Origin: JALTDM01 sp964421355
GTDB lineage: Bacteria; Bacteroidota; Bacteroidia; Bacteroidales; JALTDM01
Reading direction: 5' to 3'
Assembly (NCBI GenBank): GCA_964421355.1
Contig: CAYQWX010000002.1
Span: 11,085-75,084, forward strand
Length of the DNA: 64,000 nucleotides
In this document: piece after piece, positions 1 through 8,692 of the stretch
Layout of the letters: every line of letters starts with the position of its first letter
Position numbering within the stretch: the stretch's first letter is position 1
Notes under the pieces: model-generated
What the model was told of the DNA's origin: nothing
What the model saw: only the letters and a program-made list of their open reading frames with translations
Database searches by the model: none
Program-made: the position numbers and the translations under genes

Positions 1-192
1 GCTCTAAAAAAAGGAGACCATTATGTAATCAAAAGAGTTGGTGCATATAATGTTACACAGTGGATGCAATTTATAAGTTTGAGACCAAATGTAATACTAA
101 TAGATACCCAAGGCAATAGCCATATAATAAGACATAAAGAACAACTTGAAACTATTACATCATTAGAAGAAACACCTGAATACATGAAATAA
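1..192 (+). CDS. C-terminal end of a PLP-dependent decarboxylase (fold type III), 5' truncated by the window
   Basis: The window opens inside this gene; 63 residues and the TAA stop remain. The residue pattern GDH-Y-VIKRVGAYN, then a phenylalanine-containing stretch (QFISLRPNVILID), then an acidic end resembles the C-terminal beta domain of fold-III decarboxylases (diaminopimelate, ornithine, arginine and carboxynorspermidine decarboxylases), where GAYN follows the substrate-binding region. The PLP lysine and specificity helix lie outside the window, so the substrate cannot be stated. It ends 5 nt before the urea transporter fusion and runs the same way, so the two are probably cotranscribed. 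If the enzyme were an arginine decarboxylase feeding agmatinase, the nearby urea transporter would make sense, but that is inference. Confidence 0.6.
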   Translation, partial: ALKKGDHYVIKRVGAYNVTQWMQFISLRPNVILIDTQGNSHIIRHKEQLETITSLEETPEYMK

Positions 193-197
193 AATAA

Positions 198-2387
198 ATG
201 GAAAAAAGTAGGAATGTAAGATTCTTTATTAGCTCTATATTAAATAGTTATTCTCAAACATTTTTTGCAGAGGATAACTATTTATTTTCCTTATTATTAC
301 TATTTACAAGTTTTTTTGACTTATGGTTAGGAATATATGGATTAGTATCGGTATTAGCTGTCAATAGTGTAGCTTATTTGTTAGGATACAACAAATATTT
401 TATAGAAAAAGGACTATACGGATTTAACGCCTTACTTGTCGGAATAGGTATAGGAGTATTGTATGTCCCTTCTACTACACTATTAGTAATAATTATATTT
501 TCAGTATTACTCACCTTATTTTTAACCATAGCATTACAGGGAATATTAGGCAAATACGGACTTCCATATTTGAGTATCCCTTTTATTGTAGTAATGTGGA
601 TTGTGATAATGGCAACGCGAAACTTCCCCGCTCTTGGGCTTGCAGAAAGAGGAATATATACATACAATGAGCTATATGCATTAGGTGGCAACAAACTTGT
701 AGAATTATACAACTGGTTAGCGGCACTCCCTGTTGCAAAAAGTATTAAAACATATTTCTACTCATTAGGAGCAATTTATTTTCAAAACAATATTCTTACA
801 GGAATAATTACAGCAATTGGTTTAATATATTTTTCTCGTATTGCTTTTTCTTTATCTGTGTTAGGTTTTTATATAGCATATTTGTTTTACCAACTGGTGG
901 GAGGAGACTTTTATGCACTATCTTACACATTTATTGGATTTAATTACATACTTACAGCCATAGCAATAGGAGGATATTTTTTAGTTCCTTCAAAAACATC
1001 ATATCTATGGGTAATATTATTACTGCCAATTACTGTATTGCTTACATTTGGCTTATCTGCAATGTTGTCAATATGGAGTTTAAGCATTTATTCACTTCCT
1101 TTCAATATTATTGTTTTGCTGTTTATATATAGTCTAAAATTAAGAACATCTAAAAACAAACATTTGGAAGACAATTTTGTGAGACTAAAAAATCCTGAAC
1201 AAACATTATATTTATACAAAACTGTTACGGAAAAATTTAAATCGGAAAATTACATTCCGATAAACCTTCCTTTCAAAGGAGAATGGCAAGTAATGCAAGG
1301 ACACAATGGGAAATACACTCACAAAGACGAATGGCAACATGCGTGGGATTTTGTAATAATAGACGAAAACGGAAAATCATACAAAAACAAAGGAGACTAT
1401 TGCGAAGACTATTATTGTTATGGAAAACCGGTATTTGCTCCATATTACGGATATGTAGTAGGAATAGCCGATGGAATACCAGACAACGCAATAGGAGAAG
1501 TAAACACTGAACAAAACTGGGGAAACACTATAGTAATAAAACATAGTGAATATTTATATTCACAAGTAAGTCATTTAAAGTCCGGAAGCATAAAAGTCAA
1601 AATAGGAGATTATGTGAAAAAAGGAGATATGATTGGAGTAGTTGGTAATTCGGGACACTCTCCTTATCCTCACTTACACTTTCAATTACAAGCATTCCCT
1701 CATATAGGCTCAAAAACTATAGACTATCCTTTGCATAATTACATAAGGATAAAAAATAACCTAAAAGATTTAATAATATTTGGTAAACCTGAGGAAAACG
1801 AAATAATATCTCCTACAACACCTGACAATATTCTGAAAGAAACTGTCAAGTTTATTCCCGGCAAGGTATTAGAGGTATTTAGCAATAATAATCCAAATAC
1901 ACGAAAATGGCTAATTTCAAAAGATATTTATAATCAGACATTTATTGTAGACAAAAATACTAATTCATATATTTATTTTTATTCAAACGAAGTAGGAATA
2001 TTCTTTACAAACTTTAAGGGAGACACAAAATCAGATTTATTTATGCTTTTTCAAGCAATATATAATTTACCTGTCGTTATAGATAAAAATATAAGTATAT
2101 CAAATAAGATAAGACCTGATTTGTTTTTCAAAAAACACATTATGTGGATACAAGATTTTGTTGCACCATTCATTATTTTTTCAAAAGTGAAATATACAAT
2201 ATCATATATTTCTAAAGATGATGAACTTTTTCCAACACAAGTTACCTTAAAATCAAATATGGAAAAAACCATTTTTAACAAAAGCATACAACAAACGGAA
2301 TATTATATAACAATAACCAAACAAGGCATTGTTGAAATAAAAAATAAAAAAACATCACAAACTCTAACAATAAACATGAAAAAATGA
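198..2387 (+). CDS. Urea transporter (UT family) fused to an M23 metallopeptidase domain
   Basis: A two-part protein of 729 residues. The N-terminal ~330 residues are almost all hydrophobic segments and carry the urea-transporter family signature GLYGFNALLVG at residues 72-82. The C-terminal part holds an M23/LytM-like fold at about residues 365-510, with H381 and D384 (HAWD) and the H492-L-H494 motif as likely zinc-site residues. About 210 further residues follow, without a recognised domain. UT proteins move urea down its gradient through the inner membrane; the peptidase part should face the periplasm and could act on peptidoglycan or only bind it. It starts 5 nt after the decarboxylase and its stop overlaps the next start (ATGA). 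The fusion occurs in other Bacteroidota; its job is not established. Confidence 0.85.
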   Translation: MEKSRNVRFFISSILNSYSQTFFAEDNYLFSLLLLFTSFFDLWLGIYGLVSVLAVNSVAYLLGYNKYFIEKGLYGFNALLVGIGIGVLYVPSTTLLVIIIFSVLLTLFLTIALQGILGKYGLPYLSIPFIVVMWIVIMATRNFPALGLAERGIYTYNELYALGGNKLVELYNWLAALPVAKSIKTYFYSLGAIYFQNNILTGIITAIGLIYFSRIAFSLSVLGFYIAYLFYQLVGGDFYALSYTFIGFNYILTAIAIGGYFLVPSKTSYLWVILLLPITVLLTFGLSAMLSIWSLSIYSLPFNIIVLLFIYSLKLRTSKNKHLEDNFVRLKNPEQTLYLYKTVTEKFKSENYIPINLPFKGEWQVMQGHNGKYTHKDEWQHAWDFVIIDENGKSYKNKGDYCEDYYCYGKPVFAPYYGYVVGIADGIPDNAIGEVNTEQNWGNTIVIKHSEYLYSQVSHLKSGSIKVKIGDYVKKGDMIGVVGNSGHSPYPHLHFQLQAFPHIGSKTIDYPLHNYIRIKNNLKDLIIFGKPEENEIISPTTPDNILKETVKFIPGKVLEVFSNNNPNTRKWLISKDIYNQTFIVDKNTNSYIYFYSNEVGIFFTNFKGDTKSDLFMLFQAIYNLPVVIDKNISISNKIRPDLFFKKHIMWIQDFVAPFIIFSKVKYTISYISKDDELFPTQVTLKSNMEKTIFNKSIQQTEYYITITKQGIVEIKNKKTSQTLTINMKK

Positions 2388-3685
2388 GAATGGGAAAAGT
2401 AAAGTGCTTTTTAATTATAATACTGTATGTAATAACTTCCAACTCAAAAGCACAACAACCTGCAAATCTTTCTAATATTGACAAGATTACTTATTCGCAA
2501 TACATGAAAAAAGATTGGGACAATCTTATAAAAACAGGAGAAAAAGCTATAAAAAACGGAGTTGAATTTTATTATTTAGATTATCGTATTGGCATTGCAT
2601 GGTATGCCAAACATAACTTTACCAAAGCAATAAAATATCTAAAAAAAGTGTATAAATCCTCTCCAAATGATGTTTTTGTAAAGACATATCTATATTATGC
2701 TTACTTACAGACAAACCGTTTTGATGATGCACGATTATTAAGTTATACCTTTGATGACAAAGACAAAGAAACCCTTCATATACCATTAAAAAATCCTTTT
2801 ATCAAATTTACACAGGCATCTTATACTACAAGCAGAATAGGCAATTACAGCTATTATTCCCAAAATACGAATGATAATATTGAACAATTGGTAATAAAAA
2901 ACAACACTGTGTTTAATTTTTTGTGGGGACATTATATAGGCAATAGAACAACTCTTTCCTTTTCATACACCAAAGTAAATCAAGATTTGGAAATCCGTCC
3001 AATAGAAAATAATTCTTTATTACAGCATTTATCACAACCAGAATTTTATACTTCATTAAAATATCATATTGCCTATGGATATAGTATATTTGCAGGTATT
3101 CATTTTCTTAAAACAACAATATCTACACCTGTGCAAAAAGAAAACAGAAACTCCTCAAATATAATTTTTAGAGATAATGCTACTTCTTATTCTGCTGGAA
3201 TAACTAAAGATTTTCCTTTTTTCACTTCCACATTAGAAGCATCTATGTCAAACTTAAATCTAAAAAAACAGTTGCAACCAACATTAACCTTACAATTTTA
3301 CCCTTTAGGTAATAATAAATTTTACTTAGCTACAAAAGGTATATATATTCAAGAAAAAGATGCCAACCACACAAATGAATACTATGCAATAAAACAAGGA
3401 CTTACTTTTAGGATAAAGCATTATTCTTTTATAAATCCCTCTATCACAATAGGTTCATTTAAGAATTATACCGACTACAATGCGTATATAGTAAATAACA
3501 ATCCCGATAAAACCAAGATTAATTTTGAAAATACAATAAATATAGGACTAAAAAAAGGAAAAATAAATCTATTCTTTTATTATCAATACAATATAAAAGA
3601 AAATACATTTGAGATAAATAATATCGAAAAAAGAAAAACCTATACCGAACAAAACTTTTTATTTGGTATAAATTGGATATTCTAA
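2384..3685 (+). CDS. Secreted TPR / outer-membrane beta-barrel protein (YaiO-like architecture)
   Basis: Begins with a signal peptide (a hydrophobic run ending in SKAQQ). About residues 35-125 form two or three TPR-like helical hairpins (ACYAK/NRFDDARL-type spacing), and the remaining ~290 residues alternate polar and aromatic residues and end in IF, as outer-membrane barrels do. The TPR-then-barrel layout resembles YaiO-type outer-membrane proteins, though the family assignment is only by architecture. Translationally coupled to the urea-transporter fusion through an ATGA overlap and followed 21 nt later by a TPR protein. It probably forms the outer-membrane component of the same system. No enzymatic motif was seen. 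Confidence 0.6.
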   Translation: MRMGKVKCFLIIILYVITSNSKAQQPANLSNIDKITYSQYMKKDWDNLIKTGEKAIKNGVEFYYLDYRIGIAWYAKHNFTKAIKYLKKVYKSSPNDVFVKTYLYYAYLQTNRFDDARLLSYTFDDKDKETLHIPLKNPFIKFTQASYTTSRIGNYSYYSQNTNDNIEQLVIKNNTVFNFLWGHYIGNRTTLSFSYTKVNQDLEIRPIENNSLLQHLSQPEFYTSLKYHIAYGYSIFAGIHFLKTTISTPVQKENRNSSNIIFRDNATSYSAGITKDFPFFTSTLEASMSNLNLKKQLQPTLTLQFYPLGNNKFYLATKGIYIQEKDANHTNEYYAIKQGLTFRIKHYSFINPSITIGSFKNYTDYNAYIVNNNPDKTKINFENTINIGLKKGKINLFFYYQYNIKENTFEINNIEKRKTYTEQNFLFGINWIF

Positions 3686-3706
3686 TAACAAAAAAACATA
3701 ACAGAT

Positions 3707-4324
3707 ATGAAACAAATAGCAGTATTATTTAGTTTAGTATTAGCCACTTTGTCTTATACAATGGCTCAAACAAATGAAGAGGCAGTTGTCAATGCTTTTA
3801 AAAAAAGTTATGAGATTGAAAAACAAGGTAATTACAAAAAGGCTGCAGACGAACTAAAAAAAGTATATTCCGAAGATTCTTACGAAATTAATTTGCGGTT
3901 AGGTTGGCTTACTTATAATGCAGGGCTTTTTCAAGAGTCTGCAAGTTATTACCAAAAAGCCGTTACTCTAAAACCTTACTCCGAAGAAGCAAGATTCGGG
4001 CTTATTAATCCTCGTGCTGCACAAGCTAAATGGTCGGAAGTAATAAATATTTATAAAAAAATCCTTGAAATAGATCCTAATAATACCATTGCCAATTATA
4101 AACTTGGACTTATATATTATGGACAAAAAAAATATTCAGATGCCAAACCATTATTTGAAAAAATAGTAAATCTCTATCCTTTTGACCACGATGGATTACT
4201 TATGCTTGCTTGGACATATTACTATATGGGACAAAAAAACAAAGCAAAAGTGTTGTTTTACAAAACATTAATGAATAACCCTTATGACAAATCGGCTCAG
4301 GAAGGTTTGTCTTTAATTAAATAG
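3707..4324 (+). CDS. Periplasmic tetratricopeptide-repeat protein
   Basis: 205 residues with a clear signal peptide (ends near TMAQ). The mature part is a string of TPR hairpins: signatures such as A..Y.KA..L.P, NYKLGLIYYG and LLMLAWTYYYMGQ recur at about 34-residue spacing from residue ~28 to the end, giving roughly five repeats. TPR domains are protein-protein scaffolds. It lies between the TPR-barrel protein and the HupE/UreJ-like protein, 2 nt before the latter, so it is probably part of the same operon and may bridge inner and outer membrane components. No catalytic residues were seen. Confidence 0.75.
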   Translation: MKQIAVLFSLVLATLSYTMAQTNEEAVVNAFKKSYEIEKQGNYKKAADELKKVYSEDSYEINLRLGWLTYNAGLFQESASYYQKAVTLKPYSEEARFGLINPRAAQAKWSEVINIYKKILEIDPNNTIANYKLGLIYYGQKKYSDAKPLFEKIVNLYPFDHDGLLMLAWTYYYMGQKNKAKVLFYKTLMNNPYDKSAQEGLSLIK

Positions 4325-4326
4325 TC

Positions 4327-4920
4327 ATGTTTGGCATATTTTACAAATTAGGTGTTTTCCACATAATCAATATAGAAGCATACGACCATATTCTGTTTGT
4401 AACAATGTTGGTTGCTGTATATCGTATTAAACAGTGGAAACAAGTATTAGCTTTGGTTACGGCTTTTACAATAGGACACAGCATTAGTTTAGCTTTAGCT
4501 ACTTTTGATATTATGTCTTTGCCTTCGGATTTGGTAGAGTTTTTAATTGCCGTTACAATTTTTCTTACAGGATTGGAGAACCTATTATTCAAAGTTCCTC
4601 AAGGAGATAACATATTTTCTTTAAGTTATTGGATAAAATATGGTATTGCCATGTTTTTTGGCTTAATACATGGCCTTGGATTTTCCACTACATTAAAAAA
4701 TATTCTTTTGGATTCGTCGTCAGTAATTACTCCCTTATTAGGGTTCAATCTTGGAGTAGAAACGGGACAAATAATAGTAGTATTCGTGGTTCTTATTTTA
4801 ATTTTCTTACTTACTAATGTATTAAAAATAAAACATAAATACATTATGTGGACGCTATCTGTGATAGGAATTATTATTTCTATTTTGCTAATGTATTATA
4901 GGGGAATAGAAATATTATAA
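4327..4920 (+). CDS. HupE/UreJ-2 family integral membrane protein
   Basis: 197 residues with about six hydrophobic segments. Conserved polar residues in membrane segments match the HupE/UreJ_2 family: DH at residues 20-21, GHS near residue 50, the E-N pair in GLENL, and the IHGLGF motif near residue 113. HupE/UreJ proteins are thought to help move nickel for urease or hydrogenase; the UreJ_2 branch of Bacteroidota is not characterised and may carry another substrate. Last gene of the cluster, followed by a hairpin terminator. Next to a urea channel, a nickel role linked to urease is tempting, but no urease or nickel enzyme gene is visible, and the hydrogenase in this window is iron-only. Confidence 0.75.
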   Translation: MFGIFYKLGVFHIINIEAYDHILFVTMLVAVYRIKQWKQVLALVTAFTIGHSISLALATFDIMSLPSDLVEFLIAVTIFLTGLENLLFKVPQGDNIFSLSYWIKYGIAMFFGLIHGLGFSTTLKNILLDSSSVITPLLGFNLGVETGQIIVVFVVLILIFLLTNVLKIKHKYIMWTLSVIGIIISILLMYYRGIEIL

Positions 4921-4929
4921 ATATAAAAA

Positions 4930-4954
4930 GCCGTCCCTAACTTAAAGAGACGGC
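4930..4954. terminator. Bidirectional hairpin between convergent operons
   Basis: GCCGTCCCT and AGAGACGGC form a 9-bp stem with one mismatch; the minus-strand side is followed by a T-rich run. It sits between the 3' ends of the HupE-like gene (+) and rpmE2 (-). Confidence 0.65.
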
Positions 4955-4986
4955 ATAAAAACAAACTTAAAAATCCTCTCCTTCGT

Positions 4987-5241
4987 TTATTTTTTCTTAA
5001 AATTCTTATAACGGTTATAGAATTTATCAACTCTACCTGCAGAGTCAACCAATTTCATCTTACCTGTGAAAAACGGATGAGAAGTATTGGATATTTCAAC
5101 CTTTACCAATGGATATTCCACACCGTCAATTTCAATAGTGTCTTTTGTCCTTGCGGTAGAGCGAGTAATAAATGTATAGCCGTTTGAAATGTCTTTGAAA
5201 ACAACTAACCTGTAGTTTTTTGGATGTATTTCCTTTTTCAT
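4987..5241 (-). CDS. rpmE2: 50S ribosomal protein L31 type B
   Basis: 84 residues matching bL31 type B: MKKEIHP start, the GYTF/TRST segment, SNTSHPFFTGK, and the VDKFYNRYK end. It has no cysteines, so it is the zinc-independent form, which in bacteria with both forms is induced under zinc limitation; whether a zinc form exists here cannot be seen. It starts 36 nt downstream of tRNA-Arg on the same strand with no terminator between, so it may be transcribed from the tRNA promoter. Confidence 0.97.
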   Translation of the reverse strand: MKKEIHPKNYRLVVFKDISNGYTFITRSTARTKDTIEIDGVEYPLVKVEISNTSHPFFTGKMKLVDSAGRVDKFYNRYKNFKKK

Positions 5242-5277
5242 TTTTATTTCTTTTTAATGTTCCACACAATCTTTTAG

Positions 5278-5350
5278 TGAACGTGGCAGGGGTCGAACCT
5301 GCAACCTACGGCTTAGAAGGCCGTTGCTCTATCCATTGAGCTACACGTCC
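5278..5350 (-). tRNA. tRNA-Arg (anticodon UCU)
   Basis: Minus-strand cloverleaf with acceptor GGACGTG/CACGTTC (one G-T pair), anticodon stem ACGGC/GCCGT with loop CTTCTAA giving anticodon TCT, T-loop TTCGACC, discriminator A. CCA is not encoded. A perfect TATCTTTG -7 element lies 20 nt upstream. Confidence 0.95.
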
Positions 5351-5369
5351 ATCACTTAAAAAAGTGCTG

Positions 5370-5377
5370 CAAAGATA
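5370..5377 (-). promoter_or_regulatory. -7 element upstream of tRNA-Arg
   Basis: TATCTTTG on the minus strand matches the Bacteroidota TAnnTTTG -7 box. No clear TTTG -33 box is seen at normal spacing. Confidence 0.6.
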
Positions 5378-5422
5378 ATACTTTTTATTTTAACTAAAAT
5401 TAAATTTTTAACAAAAAAATGT

Positions 5423-5451
5423 AAAAACAGGAAGTTTTTCTTCCTGTTTTT
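5423..5451 (-). terminator. Terminator of hutU
   Basis: Perfect 12-bp stem AAAAACAGGAAG / CTTCCTGTTTTT with a 5-nt loop, followed on the minus strand by a T-rich run. It lies just past the hutU stop. Confidence 0.85.
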
Positions 5452-5466
5452 ATAGCTAAGAAAAAA

Positions 5467-7461
5467 TTAAAAAATATTCTCTATTATATTATCATCCACT
5501 ATGTTAGGAAATGTTATTTGCAATTCTGGAGTTCTTTTCATTTCCCGTTCAATGGCAAACATTGCTCCTTTGTTTCTAGCCCAACTCCTTCTTGTTATTC
5601 CATTATTTACATCCCAAAACAACATTCTTTGTATTCTAATATCGGTTTCAGGAGTGCCATCAAGCACCATACCGAACCCTCCGTTTATTACTTCTCCCCA
5701 ACCTACGCCGCCACCATTATGTAACGATACCCAAGTTGCTCCTCTAAATGCATCTCCAACAAAGTTGTGAACTGCCATATCTGCAGTAAAACGTGAACCG
5801 TCATAAATATTAGATGTTTCCCTGTATGGAGAATCTGTCCCAGATACATCATGATGATCTCTACCTAATACAATTGGTGCGGATATTATTCCATCTCTTA
5901 TAGCCTTATTAAAACGTAATGCTATTTTTATCCTACCTTCTGCATCGGCGTACAAAATACGGGCTTGTGAACCAACTACTAAATTGTTTGGACCTGCTTC
6001 TTTTATCCAATGTATGTTGTCATAAAGTTGATTTTTTATTGGTTCCGGAGCATCGGTATATATTTCTTCCAATACTTCTTGAGCTATTTTGTCTGATTTT
6101 TCCAAATCTTTAGGGTCTCCAGAAGTACATACCCAACGGAAAGGACCAAATCCATAATCAAAAAACAAAGGGCCCATTATATCTTCTACATAAGAAGGAT
6201 AAATAAATCTTCCGTTTGGTTTTACTATATCTGCACCTGCTCTACTTGCTTGCAACAAAAAGGCATTACCATAGTCAAAAAAGTACATTCCGTTTTTATG
6301 AAGTTCATTTATTGCAGCTATTTGTCTTCTTAATGATTCATGTACTTTTTCTTTAAATTGTTCGGGATTGTTTGCCATCATGTATTGTGCCTCTTCCATA
6401 GTCAATCCCACCGGATAATATCCTCCCGAATAAGGAATATGCAATGATGTTTGATCAGATCCTAAATCAACCTTTACACCTTTCTTTACAAGGTATTCCC
6501 ACAGATCCACAACATTGCCAAGATAACCGATGGACAAAGCTTCTTTTGCTTTTCGTGCTTGTTCTGCTCTACTCAACACTTTATCCAAATCGTCATATAT
6601 CTCGTCCACCCAACCTTGGGAGTGCCTTTTTTCTATTGCTTTAGGGTTAATTTCTGCAATTATCCCTACTATCCCTGCTATACGACTTGCTTTTGCTTGT
6701 GCACCAGACATTCCTCCCAAGCCGGAAGATACAAATAATTGACCTCTAATATCCCTGCTACCCGTAATCATTCTTGCTGCATTCATTACTGTAATGGTAG
6801 TTCCGTGTACTATTCCTTGTGGTCCTATATACATATATGAACCCGCTGTCATTTGTCCATATTGAGTTACTCCCAAAGCATTGTATCTTTCCCAATCGTC
6901 TAATTTAGAATAATTTGGTACCATCATTCCATTTGTTACTACAACTCTTGGTGCTTCTTTGTGTGAAGGAAATAATCCTAGCGGATGCCCCGAATACATA
7001 ACCAAAGTTTGTTCGTCGGTCATGGTGGCCAGATACTTCATGGTAAGAAGATATTGTGCCCAGTTTTGAAATACCGAACCGTTACCTCCATAAGTAATGA
7101 GTTCGTGTGGGTGTTGTGCCACAGCAGGATCTAAATTATTTTGTATCATTACCATTATAGCTGCTGCTTGTTTTGATTTATACGGATATTCGTCTATTGG
7201 TCGGGCATACATTTCATAGTCAGGTCTAAACCTGTACATGTATATCCTTCCATATTTTTCCAGTTCTTCCTTAAACTCTTTTGCCAATACTTCATGCCAT
7301 TCTTTTGGAAAATACCTTAAACCATTTTTTAATGCTAATTTTTTTTCTTCTTTTGTTAGTATGTCTTTTCTCCTTGGTGCATGATTTACAGTTGTATCAT
7401 AAGGCTTAGGGTCCGGTAATTTTTCCGGAATACCTTGTAATATTGCTTTTTTTAAGTCCAT
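5467..7461 (-). CDS. hutU: Urocanate hydratase (urocanase)
   Basis: Converts urocanate to imidazolonepropionate with NAD+ as an electrophile, the second step of histidine degradation. 664 residues, the longer form usual in Bacteroidota rather than the ~555-residue proteobacterial form. Visible signatures are QGIPEKLP near the start, YGGNGSVFQNWAQY, the NAD-binding segment GLGGMSGAQ, GSDQTS, GRDHHDVSGTDSPYRET and WVSLHNGGGVGWGE. Monocistronic by appearance, with its own terminator; hutH lies 6 kb away and no hutI or hutG is present. Confidence 0.97.
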   Translation of the reverse strand: MDLKKAILQGIPEKLPDPKPYDTTVNHAPRRKDILTKEEKKLALKNGLRYFPKEWHEVLAKEFKEELEKYGRIYMYRFRPDYEMYARPIDEYPYKSKQAAAIMVMIQNNLDPAVAQHPHELITYGGNGSVFQNWAQYLLTMKYLATMTDEQTLVMYSGHPLGLFPSHKEAPRVVVTNGMMVPNYSKLDDWERYNALGVTQYGQMTAGSYMYIGPQGIVHGTTITVMNAARMITGSRDIRGQLFVSSGLGGMSGAQAKASRIAGIVGIIAEINPKAIEKRHSQGWVDEIYDDLDKVLSRAEQARKAKEALSIGYLGNVVDLWEYLVKKGVKVDLGSDQTSLHIPYSGGYYPVGLTMEEAQYMMANNPEQFKEKVHESLRRQIAAINELHKNGMYFFDYGNAFLLQASRAGADIVKPNGRFIYPSYVEDIMGPLFFDYGFGPFRWVCTSGDPKDLEKSDKIAQEVLEEIYTDAPEPIKNQLYDNIHWIKEAGPNNLVVGSQARILYADAEGRIKIALRFNKAIRDGIISAPIVLGRDHHDVSGTDSPYRETSNIYDGSRFTADMAVHNFVGDAFRGATWVSLHNGGGVGWGEVINGGFGMVLDGTPETDIRIQRMLFWDVNNGITRRSWARNKGAMFAIEREMKRTPELQITFPNIVDDNIIENIF

Positions 7462-7645
7462 AACAAAAATATTTTTTTGCTAAATTAATATTTTTTAAGC
7501 ACTCATAGAGCATTGATGAAAATAATTTGTTATTATAAAAAATGAGAACATTTTTTGAAACAAATTTATTTTTGAAATAGATACAATTTCATTTTATTTT
7601 TTATTTAATTTGCAATTGAAAAACTAATAAAAAATATGTTATAAT

Positions 7646-7825
7646 ATGGAAGCAAAAGAACAAAAAGTATTAGAAGCAATGAAAAAAGCGGGAAAAGAAC
7701 TTAAAACCGCCGACATATCCGAGCTTAGTGGTATAGATAAAAAAGAAGTATCAAAAATTATTTCAAATCTTAAAAAGGTTGGACTTATAGAAAGTCCGAA
7801 ACGTTGCTATTACAGAGCTAAATAA
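7646..7825 (+). CDS. Small winged-helix/HTH DNA-binding protein (59 aa)
   Basis: A 59-residue ATG-to-TAA gene. Its sequence reads as one helix-turn-helix domain: a helix (VLEAMKKAGK), then TADISELSGIDKKEVSKIISNLKKVGLI as helix-turn-recognition helix, and a short wing ending CYYRAK. This matches the winged-helix fold of MarR/ArsR-like regulators, reduced to the bare DNA-binding unit. Likely a transcriptional regulator or nucleic-acid-binding protein; target unknown. It stands alone between hutU and dapB, which run the opposite way, and shares the hairpin at 7840-7862 with dapB. Confidence 0.75.
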   Translation: MEAKEQKVLEAMKKAGKELKTADISELSGIDKKEVSKIISNLKKVGLIESPKRCYYRAK

Positions 7826-7839
7826 GATTGAACAAAAAT

Positions 7840-7862
7840 CCCCTCTTCTTTTTGAGGAGGGG
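7840..7862 (-). terminator. Terminator of dapB
   Basis: CCCCTCTTC and GAGGAGGGG form a 9-bp stem with one G-T pair and a 5-nt loop; on the minus strand it is followed by ATTTTTGTT. The plus-strand side lacks a T tract, so it serves dapB best. Confidence 0.75.
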
Positions 7863-7886
7863 AGGATAAAATCTTTAATATTTTTT

Positions 7887-8618
7887 CTACTTTTGAAAAT
7901 CTCTTAATAAATCTTCCATAGAGAAGCAGCCTTTTTTATCTTTCACAAATTCAGCTGCTATAATTGCTCCTTGAGCGAATCCATCTCGTGAATATGCCTT
8001 GTGTTGTAGAGATATTTCATCAATATCAGATTTGTATGTAATTGTGTGAGTACCAATGGTTTCTTCCTCCCTTATTGATTTTATTGGAAGTATATCTTTT
8101 TGTTTTATAGTGGTTTCTGCAAGTTGCCAATTAGTATATAAGGCATGATTATTCATTATTTGTTCTGCTATAGTTATGGCGGTGCCGCTTGGCTTATCTT
8201 TTTTGTGAATATGGTGTATCTCTTCTATTTCAGCCTGATATTGTGAAATATTATTCATAAGTTTTGCAAGAAACTTATTTACTTCAAACAGAATATTTAC
8301 TCCAAGACTAAAATTACTGGTATAAAAAAATGTTGCATTTTTTTCTTTACAATATTTTTCTATTTCTTCTTTTTTATCTAGCCATCCCGTTGTGCCAGAT
8401 ACTACAGGAATGCCTGCATCAAAGCATTTTTTATAATTTTCAGGGGCAGATTTGGGTTGCGTAAACTCTATAACCACATCGGCTTTTTGTAAATCTTGCA
8501 ACGAAATATTATCTACATTATCTATATCAATAATGTTTCCTATAGTGTGGTTTCGTTTTTTAGCCCATTTTTCTACGGCTTTGCCCATTTTTCCATATCC
8601 CCAAATGATAATATTCAT
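7887..8618 (-). CDS. dapB: 4-hydroxy-tetrahydrodipicolinate reductase
   Basis: Reduces the dihydrodipicolinate precursor with NAD(P)H in lysine and diaminopimelate synthesis. 243 residues from the chosen ATG. The N-terminal nucleotide-binding loop is GYGKMGKAV, and the family active-site motif is EEIHHIHKKDKPSGTA (His pair, Lys, PSGT). The frame stays open to a GTG at 8645, but a TATATTTG promoter box at 8635-8642 overlaps that codon, so the ATG at 8618, which gives the usual MNIIIWGYG start, is preferred. The C-terminus is short, as in other Bacteroidota. Confidence 0.95.
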   Translation of the reverse strand: MNIIIWGYGKMGKAVEKWAKKRNHTIGNIIDIDNVDNISLQDLQKADVVIEFTQPKSAPENYKKCFDAGIPVVSGTTGWLDKKEEIEKYCKEKNATFFYTSNFSLGVNILFEVNKFLAKLMNNISQYQAEIEEIHHIHKKDKPSGTAITIAEQIMNNHALYTNWQLAETTIKQKDILPIKSIREEETIGTHTITYKSDIDEISLQHKAYSRDGFAQGAIIAAEFVKDKKGCFSMEDLLRDFQK

Positions 8619-8634
8619 GTTTATATATTTTTTA

Positions 8635-8663
8635 CAAATATACACAAATGCTTTTTAAATCAA
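8635..8663 (-). promoter_or_regulatory. dapB promoter
   Basis: Minus strand: TTG at 8663-8661, 18-nt spacer, TATATTTG at 8642-8635. The predicted start of transcription falls about 10 nt before the ATG at 8618. Confidence 0.6.
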
Positions 8664-8692
8664 TTACGGGATTTATTTGAAGTTTTGACCTG

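Noticed and set aside
4327..4920. Nickel uptake for the hydrogenase as the role of the HupE/UreJ-like protein
   Set aside because: The hydrogenase in this window is of the [FeFe] type and needs no nickel; no urease gene is visible either.
7464..7471. TATTTTTG before hutU as its promoter
   Set aside because: It ends 2 nt before the hutU ATG, so transcription would start inside the coding region; most likely a chance match in AT-rich DNA.
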